Source: an uncultured Candidatus Saccharibacteria bacterium
GTDB lineage: Bacteria; Patescibacteria; Saccharimonadia; Saccharimonadales; UBA6022
DNA length: 9,046 nt
Assembly (NCBI GenBank): GCA_946479115.1
Contig: CAMLED010000033.1
Coordinates: 1-9,046 of the forward strand
Reading direction: 5' to 3'
Part shown: positions 6,104-9,046 of the stretch, one piece after another
Layout of the letters: the number at the start of each line of letters is the position of its first letter
Numbering within the stretch: the stretch's first letter is position 1
Program-made: the position numbers and the translations under genes
The notes under the pieces: generated by a model
Seen by the model: the letters and a program-made list of their open reading frames with translations, nothing else
What the model was told of the DNA's origin: nothing
Databases searched by the model: none

Positions 6104-6314
6104 TACGCGTGTCGCTTTTATATTCCAGGATATCGCCTGGTTGACATTCGAGTGCTTTACATATTGCTTCAAGCGTAGTTAATCGGACCGCTTTAGCTTT
6201 GCCGTTCTTAAGAATAGATAGGTTTGCCATCGTAATACCTACCTTTTCGGTCAGTTCTGTCACGCTCATTTTGCGTTTGGCGAGCATGACATCGATATTA
6301 ATAATAATTGCCAT
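6099..6314 (-). CDS. Small XRE-family helix-turn-helix regulator
   Basis: A 71-residue Cro/C1-type DNA-binding protein of the short YozG-like group. After a short beta-like start (MAIIINIDVM) the helix-turn-helix spans about 17-38 (VTELTEKVGITMANLSILKNGK), followed by LTTLEAICKALECQPGDILEY, the usual second half of this family. It begins 4 nt after the stop of the DUF2975 gene and has no strong Shine-Dalgarno, so translation is probably coupled. Genes of this kind commonly sit with a DUF2975 membrane protein, as here; autoregulation of the pair is likely by analogy but no operator was identified. Family assignment is secure; the target is unknown. Confidence 0.93.
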   Translation of the reverse strand: MAIIINIDVMLAKRKMSVTELTEKVGITMANLSILKNGKAKAVRLTTLEAICKALECQPGDILEYKSDTRK

Positions 6315-6318
6315 ATTG

Positions 6319-6783
6319 CTATACCGTTAAATCATTTTCAGATTTAATATCAACCGCATTCTGAACAAGCTTTTGTAACAATGACGAGAATGCTGCAATC
6401 ACGAATGAAGCACCAATAATAACAAGTGCTATTAGCAGTACACCTGGCGCATCATCCATGTCTGCGGCCTTATAAACATATGGCGATCCTAGCGTAAAGA
6501 GACTGCCGATAATAATCGCGCAGTTCTTGATATTTTTAAATGCTTTTATAGATGCGACAGAAAACGCATTATTCGCATCGATATAGCCAAGGAGCTTCAA
6601 GCTCTGATATAAAGCCCAGAAAAATGGGATTGCTGGAACGTATAGTCCAATGAGAATAGGTTTATAGAAACCAGTGTTATCGTCAGCGATTATTAGTGGC
6701 AGCACATACACGCATAGCGTTAACACAAAGAGCCCGATTAAAATAATTGCGAGTCGTAAAAACAATGTCGATCCTTGCTTCAT
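6319..6783 (-). CDS. DUF2975-type membrane protein paired with the XRE regulator
   Basis: A 154-residue integral membrane protein with about four helices (near 7-31, 40-62, 87-105 and 113-136), matching the length and topology of DUF2975 proteins; the polar LLGYIDANNAFSVASIKAFK segment between helices two and three is characteristic. Function is unknown. I start it at ATG 6783 because TAAGGA (6791-6796) is 7 nt upstream; the earlier in-frame ATG at 6789 would directly abut that ribosome site. It is followed after 4 nt by the XRE regulator, forming a two-gene operon. By analogy the membrane protein may modulate or be controlled by the regulator, but nothing in the sequence proves that. Confidence 0.88.
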   Translation of the reverse strand: MKQGSTLFLRLAIILIGLFVLTLCVYVLPLIIADDNTGFYKPILIGLYVPAIPFFWALYQSLKLLGYIDANNAFSVASIKAFKNIKNCAIIIGSLFTLGSPYVYKAADMDDAPGVLLIALVIIGASFVIAAFSSLLQKLVQNAVDIKSENDLTV

Positions 6784-6811
6784 AGTCATTTCCTTATTTA
6801 TTGCTATATTA

Positions 6812-6840
6812 AATGTACTACACTATTTATCGATTTACAA
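6812..6840 (-). promoter_or_regulatory. Possible promoter of the DUF2975-XRE operon
   Basis: TTGTAA (6835-6840) and TACATT (6812-6817) on the minus strand are each 4/6 matches to -35 and -10, separated by exactly 17 nt in an AT-rich 72-nt intergenic region. A start near 6805 would leave about 20 nt of leader including TAAGGA. AT-richness makes chance matches easy. Confidence 0.3.
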
Positions 6841-6855
6841 TAAATATATATTGAT

Positions 6856-7608
6856 TTAATTAGCTAAAAAGCTTCGACAGGCGTCGAACAACTCTTTCGC
6901 TCGCGTAAATTGAACGACATGGGCAGCCTTAGGGATTTCAACGACAACACTACGACGGGACTGTCGAGCCAAATAATCAGTCCATTCCTTGGGAACGATC
7001 GGGTCTTTAGCACCTCGTACAATCAGTATATCGGCATCGACTGCCTTTATACTTTTCTCTATCTGGTCGTTCAGCATAAAACGTATAGTCTTTAGATAGC
7101 GCACTAGTCCCATTCGTATATAGTCGCCAAGAATAATAATATTTGCACGTAGCGGTTCATGAAAAGTATCCTGGAGCAAACGTAAGCCCTGTATAAAAAC
7201 ATTTCGCTCCGACCTATTAACTGTTGGGGCAATCAATATAAACCTGGCGCTGATGTCCGCATGGCGCATACCAATTTGAATAGCTGTTTGACAGCCCATA
7301 GATTGGCCAACAATAATTACATTATTAAGGCCTACGTTGCGTACATATTGAGCCGCGACATCCGCCATTTCTTCCAGGCTCAACGGCTCTTTAGGCTTTG
7401 GTGTCTTGCCATAACCAGGCATGTCAATTACATGCACATTGAATTCCTGTGCGCATTCTAGAGCGAATGGCAAAAAATATCTTCCAGACACACCAATACC
7501 ATGAATAAAGATAATATGTCGAGCCGGTTTGGCAAGCAGTGACGTGCGTACATCGATATACTGTTGCCCCACTCTGACCCGACGCTGTATAGACAGTGAA
7601 CCTTGCAT
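6856..7608 (-). CDS. Alpha/beta-fold hydrolase
   Basis: A 250-residue alpha/beta hydrolase with a complete apparent catalytic triad (numbering from the upstream GTG 7611): nucleophile elbow GQSMG at 102-106 with Ser104, acid Asp203 in GAKDPIVP, and His231 in AAHVVQF. HGIG at 38-41 supplies the oxyanion region and DMPGYGKT follows the third strand. A short helical cap lies around 134-185. No signal peptide is present, so it acts in the cytoplasm; the substrate (ester, lactone or other) cannot be told. ATG 7608 is preferred: a TGn-extended -10 ends 6 nt before it, giving a leaderless message; GTG 7611 would also be possible on a transcript starting slightly earlier. It lies 28 nt downstream of the Ku stop codon. 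Confidence 0.92.
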   Translation of the reverse strand: MQGSLSIQRRVRVGQQYIDVRTSLLAKPARHIIFIHGIGVSGRYFLPFALECAQEFNVHVIDMPGYGKTPKPKEPLSLEEMADVAAQYVRNVGLNNVIIVGQSMGCQTAIQIGMRHADISARFILIAPTVNRSERNVFIQGLRLLQDTFHEPLRANIIILGDYIRMGLVRYLKTIRFMLNDQIEKSIKAVDADILIVRGAKDPIVPKEWTDYLARQSRRSVVVEIPKAAHVVQFTRAKELFDACRSFLAN

Positions 7609-7614
7609 CACCTA

Positions 7615-7623
7615 TTTATACCA
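7615..7623 (-). promoter_or_regulatory. Extended -10 promoter of the hydrolase, leaderless
   Basis: The minus strand reads TGgTATAAA, a TGn extension with a 5/6 hexamer, placed in the gap between Ku and the hydrolase. Six nt separate it from ATG 7608, so the message would begin at the start codon. No -35 was found and no usable Shine-Dalgarno precedes the gene. Confidence 0.5.
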
Positions 7624-7636
7624 CGAACAGACCATA

Positions 7637-8416
7637 CTAGGCGCGTAGTGCTTTTGGATCCTCTCCTAGCATAGATTTCATTTTTACCGACACCTGACTC
7701 GCCGGGGTCGTTTCTGGTGCAATACTTTCTCGCTTCTTGACCGGAAGGCCCTTAGCCTTTGCCTCAATCACTTCACGAATGAGGTCCTGCTGTTGATTAC
7801 GATAATCACGCGCATAAAAGGGTGCTGAATACCGCTCCATAAGACTAGAGGCGATAGAGATTTGCGCAGGTGACGGCTGTGGTATAGCGGGCAACTTAAT
7901 ATCAGACCCAGGCAGTATTTCATCATAAAAGCGTAGCGTCTGAACGATAATTATCTCATCTTGCAGCGAAACTAGTGCAAGGCGTTCACGTCCGTAAAAA
8001 AGAAATGTTGCAATAGCAACCTTATCTGTACGCTCAAATGCACGACGTAAAATTGCGTATGTCAGCTCACCTCCCTGATCAGGTGCCAGATAGTAGGGAC
8101 TATCGTAATATATAGGATTAATATCCGCCCTATCGGTAAACTGCCGAATAACAATATTACGCTCGAAACCAGTGCTTCGTTCTAACTCTTTTTCACTAAG
8201 TTCAATATACTTACCGTCGTATTCTGCCGCTCGTACAATATCGTCTTCGTTTATTTCTTCACCATCCTGCAAGCAAACGGTTACTCGCGTTACCGGCGAA
8301 TGATCGATAGCATGTAGCTGAATAAAGTGAGGGTCAATAGAGCGCGTCGCAGCATAGAGCTTGACTGGCAGCATCACATCGCCAACCCTAAAGTACCCTT
8401 TCCATGATGCTCTCAT
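7637..8416 (-). CDS. ku: Ku DNA-end-binding protein (bacterial NHEJ)
   Basis: A bacterial Ku homologue, 259 residues, within the usual 250-300 range. It binds DNA double-strand ends as a ring-shaped dimer and in the classical system recruits LigD for non-homologous end joining. The sequence starts with the typical SWKGY...LPVKLY block (4-21), carries DGEEINEDDIVRAAEY (51-66), the strongly conserved YYDSPYYLAPDQGGE (103-117), and VAIATFLFYGRERLALV (133-149) followed by TLRFYDEILP. A short basic tail (about 223-236, with KGLPVKKRES) resembles the minimal C-terminal extension of bacterial Ku. A perfect AAGGAGG lies 6 nt before ATG 8416. It sits 22 nt after the SPW gene, probably co-transcribed. 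No ligase or LigD-type polymerase gene is in the window. Confidence 0.96.
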   Translation of the reverse strand: MRASWKGYFRVGDVMLPVKLYAATRSIDPHFIQLHAIDHSPVTRVTVCLQDGEEINEDDIVRAAEYDGKYIELSEKELERSTGFERNIVIRQFTDRADINPIYYDSPYYLAPDQGGELTYAILRRAFERTDKVAIATFLFYGRERLALVSLQDEIIIVQTLRFYDEILPGSDIKLPAIPQPSPAQISIASSLMERYSAPFYARDYRNQQQDLIREVIEAKAKGLPVKKRESIAPETTPASQVSVKMKSMLGEDPKALRA

Positions 8417-8438
8417 ATTGGCCCTCCTTATCTAAGAA

Positions 8439-8816
8439 TTACTCTGCGATAGATTTTTGACTTTCTACGGTTGGGTTTGTTACGAGCGCATAGCCAATCA
8501 CGAGAATACCGACGATGAGATGCGGCACCCAGACATTTGCGGCTTCGTCTGCAAAACCAAATAGCCACGGCGAGAGTGCCAGGAATGCACCAGTTACGTA
8601 ATCCAATACAAGATGGATGCGCATCGGCACGAGTTTGATCGGGCTAATAACGCTCGTCGTAATGAGCTCACTTACTATAATAAAAATACCGACATAAATC
8701 GGTACCATTGATGCGGCTTGATTGTCGCTAAATCCAAATAATTGCGGAGCAAATAGCAATGCCATACCTACTATTAGTCCAATAATTGTATGCGCCTTTG
8801 ATGATAGAAGTTTCAT
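8439..8816 (-). CDS. SPW-repeat integral membrane protein
   Basis: A 125-residue membrane protein with two SPW-type repeats: APQLFGF at 23-29 and SPWLFGF at 82-88, each followed by a polar turn and a VP-x-x-h-V/I-G helix (38-52 and 97-112). Four membrane helices are likely (about 9-27, 38-54, 67-86, 96-113). Function is unknown. GAGGAG is 7 nt before ATG 8816, and a perfect TATAAT lies about 35 nt upstream. It precedes Ku by 22 nt and diverges from the exonuclease gene. The first repeat has lost the SPW triplet itself (APQ), so repeat assignment there rests on the LFGF and spacing. Confidence 0.88.
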   Translation of the reverse strand: MKLLSSKAHTIIGLIVGMALLFAPQLFGFSDNQAASMVPIYVGIFIIVSELITTSVISPIKLVPMRIHLVLDYVTGAFLALSPWLFGFADEAANVWVPHLIVGILVIGYALVTNPTVESQKSIAE

Positions 8817-8850
8817 ATGTTATCTCCTCATTTAAATTGCTTACTCTTCT

Positions 8851-8856
8851 ATTATA
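8851..8856 (-). promoter_or_regulatory. -10 box of the SPW-Ku transcript
   Basis: A perfect TATAAT on the minus strand, with an expected start near 8844 and a leader of about 27 nt that carries the GAGGAG ribosome site. No good -35 occurs at 16-18 nt. The motif overlaps a TATAAT on the plus strand, so direction is supported by gene position, not by the box alone. Confidence 0.45.
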
Positions 8857-8913
8857 ATCCTTTTTTAAGCTTGGGGCATATTTTTTGATTGCACAGATAG
8901 CTCCTTACGAGCC

Positions 8914-8943
8914 TTAGCAATACATGTCCTAAAGAGATATAAT
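8914..8943 (+). promoter_or_regulatory. Promoter of the DnaQ-like exonuclease gene, near-leaderless
   Basis: TTAGCA (8914-8919, 4/6 to TTGACA) and a perfect TATAAT (8938-8943) are 18 nt apart. Only 8 nt separate the -10 from ATG 8952, so the transcript would carry one or two nt before the start codon. Together with the minus-strand TATAAT this makes a divergent promoter region between the SPW and exonuclease genes. Confidence 0.55.
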
Positions 8944-8951
8944 AGATAGAG

Positions 8952-9046
8952 ATGTTTAACTATCCAGTGGTGTTTGTCGACATTGAAACGACGGGTGGAA
9001 GTTACCGAAACAGCCGTATTCTTGAGATTGCGGCAATTCGCGTAGA
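8952..9046 (+). CDS. DnaQ-like 3'-5' exonuclease, N-terminal fragment
   Basis: Only the first 31 codons are in the window. They read MFNYPVVFVDIETTGG at 1-16 and continue with SRILEIAAIRV, the Exo I motif of DEDD-superfamily exonucleases: D10 and E12 in DIETTG are the expected metal ligands. The family includes the DNA polymerase III epsilon proofreading subunit, RNase T and exonuclease domains fused to GIY-YIG (UvrC/Cho-like) nucleases; the missing remainder decides between them. It is the only plus-strand gene seen and is transcribed away from the SPW gene. Confidence 0.88.
   Translation, partial: MFNYPVVFVDIETTGGSYRNSRILEIAAIRV

Noticed and set aside
6812..6829. Operator palindrome around TGTAGTACATTT before the DUF2975 gene
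   Set aside because: Only the outer four bases of each half match when folded; the symmetry is too weak.
1..9046. Alternative genetic code with TGA as sense codon
   Set aside because: No stop seen is TGA, but with only nine complete genes this is not significant, and no gene needs read-through of TGA.

Overview
The window looks like a chromosomal stretch of a small-genome bacterium. Single-copy housekeeping genes (leucyl-tRNA synthetase, a Mur ligase) sit beside short membrane proteins with little intergenic DNA, and base composition is intermediate. The protein flavour (minimal MurF-like ligase without its first domain, divergent LeuRS, DUF4389, SPW and DUF2975 membrane proteins) suggests Candidate Phyla Radiation / Patescibacteria, with Saccharibacteria my best guess. 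That placement is inference from protein style; there is no rRNA gene to test it. All stop codons visible here are TAA or TAG, and no gene needs a recoded TGA.

Layout. Everything from 1 to 8816 that I call a gene is on the minus strand. Reading in the direction of transcription (right to left): SPW-repeat membrane protein (8816-8439), Ku DNA-end-binding protein (8416-7637), alpha/beta hydrolase (7608-6856), a DUF2975 membrane protein plus small XRE regulator pair (6783-6319 and 6314-6099), a tandem-DUF4389 membrane protein (5996-5355) with a clear terminator, a small unrecognised ORF (5177-4818) lying between 14-bp perfect inverted repeats, a MurF-like Mur ligase (4652-3375), a membrane-anchored extracytoplasmic protein (3307-2279), and leuS (2245 to beyond base 1, lacking its C-terminus here). 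At the right end a DnaQ-like exonuclease starts on the plus strand at 8952 and runs out of the window; it diverges from the SPW gene.

How the genes fit together. SPW and Ku are closely spaced (22 nt, strong Shine-Dalgarno) and probably share a transcript. DUF2975 and XRE form the familiar two-gene membrane-protein/regulator pair. The rest looks like independent short units. Three genes (leuS, hydrolase, exonuclease) have good -10 boxes only 6-9 nt before the start codon and no Shine-Dalgarno, implying leaderless mRNAs, whereas their neighbours have strong Shine-Dalgarno sequences.

The most unusual object is the inverted-repeat-bounded single-ORF segment at 4759-5205, with a palindromic operator-like site in its promoter. 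The divergent catalytic loop of LeuRS and the N-terminally minimal MurF are the next most interesting. I see no CRISPR array, rRNA, tRNA, phage or transposase gene, and no clearly new multi-gene system.
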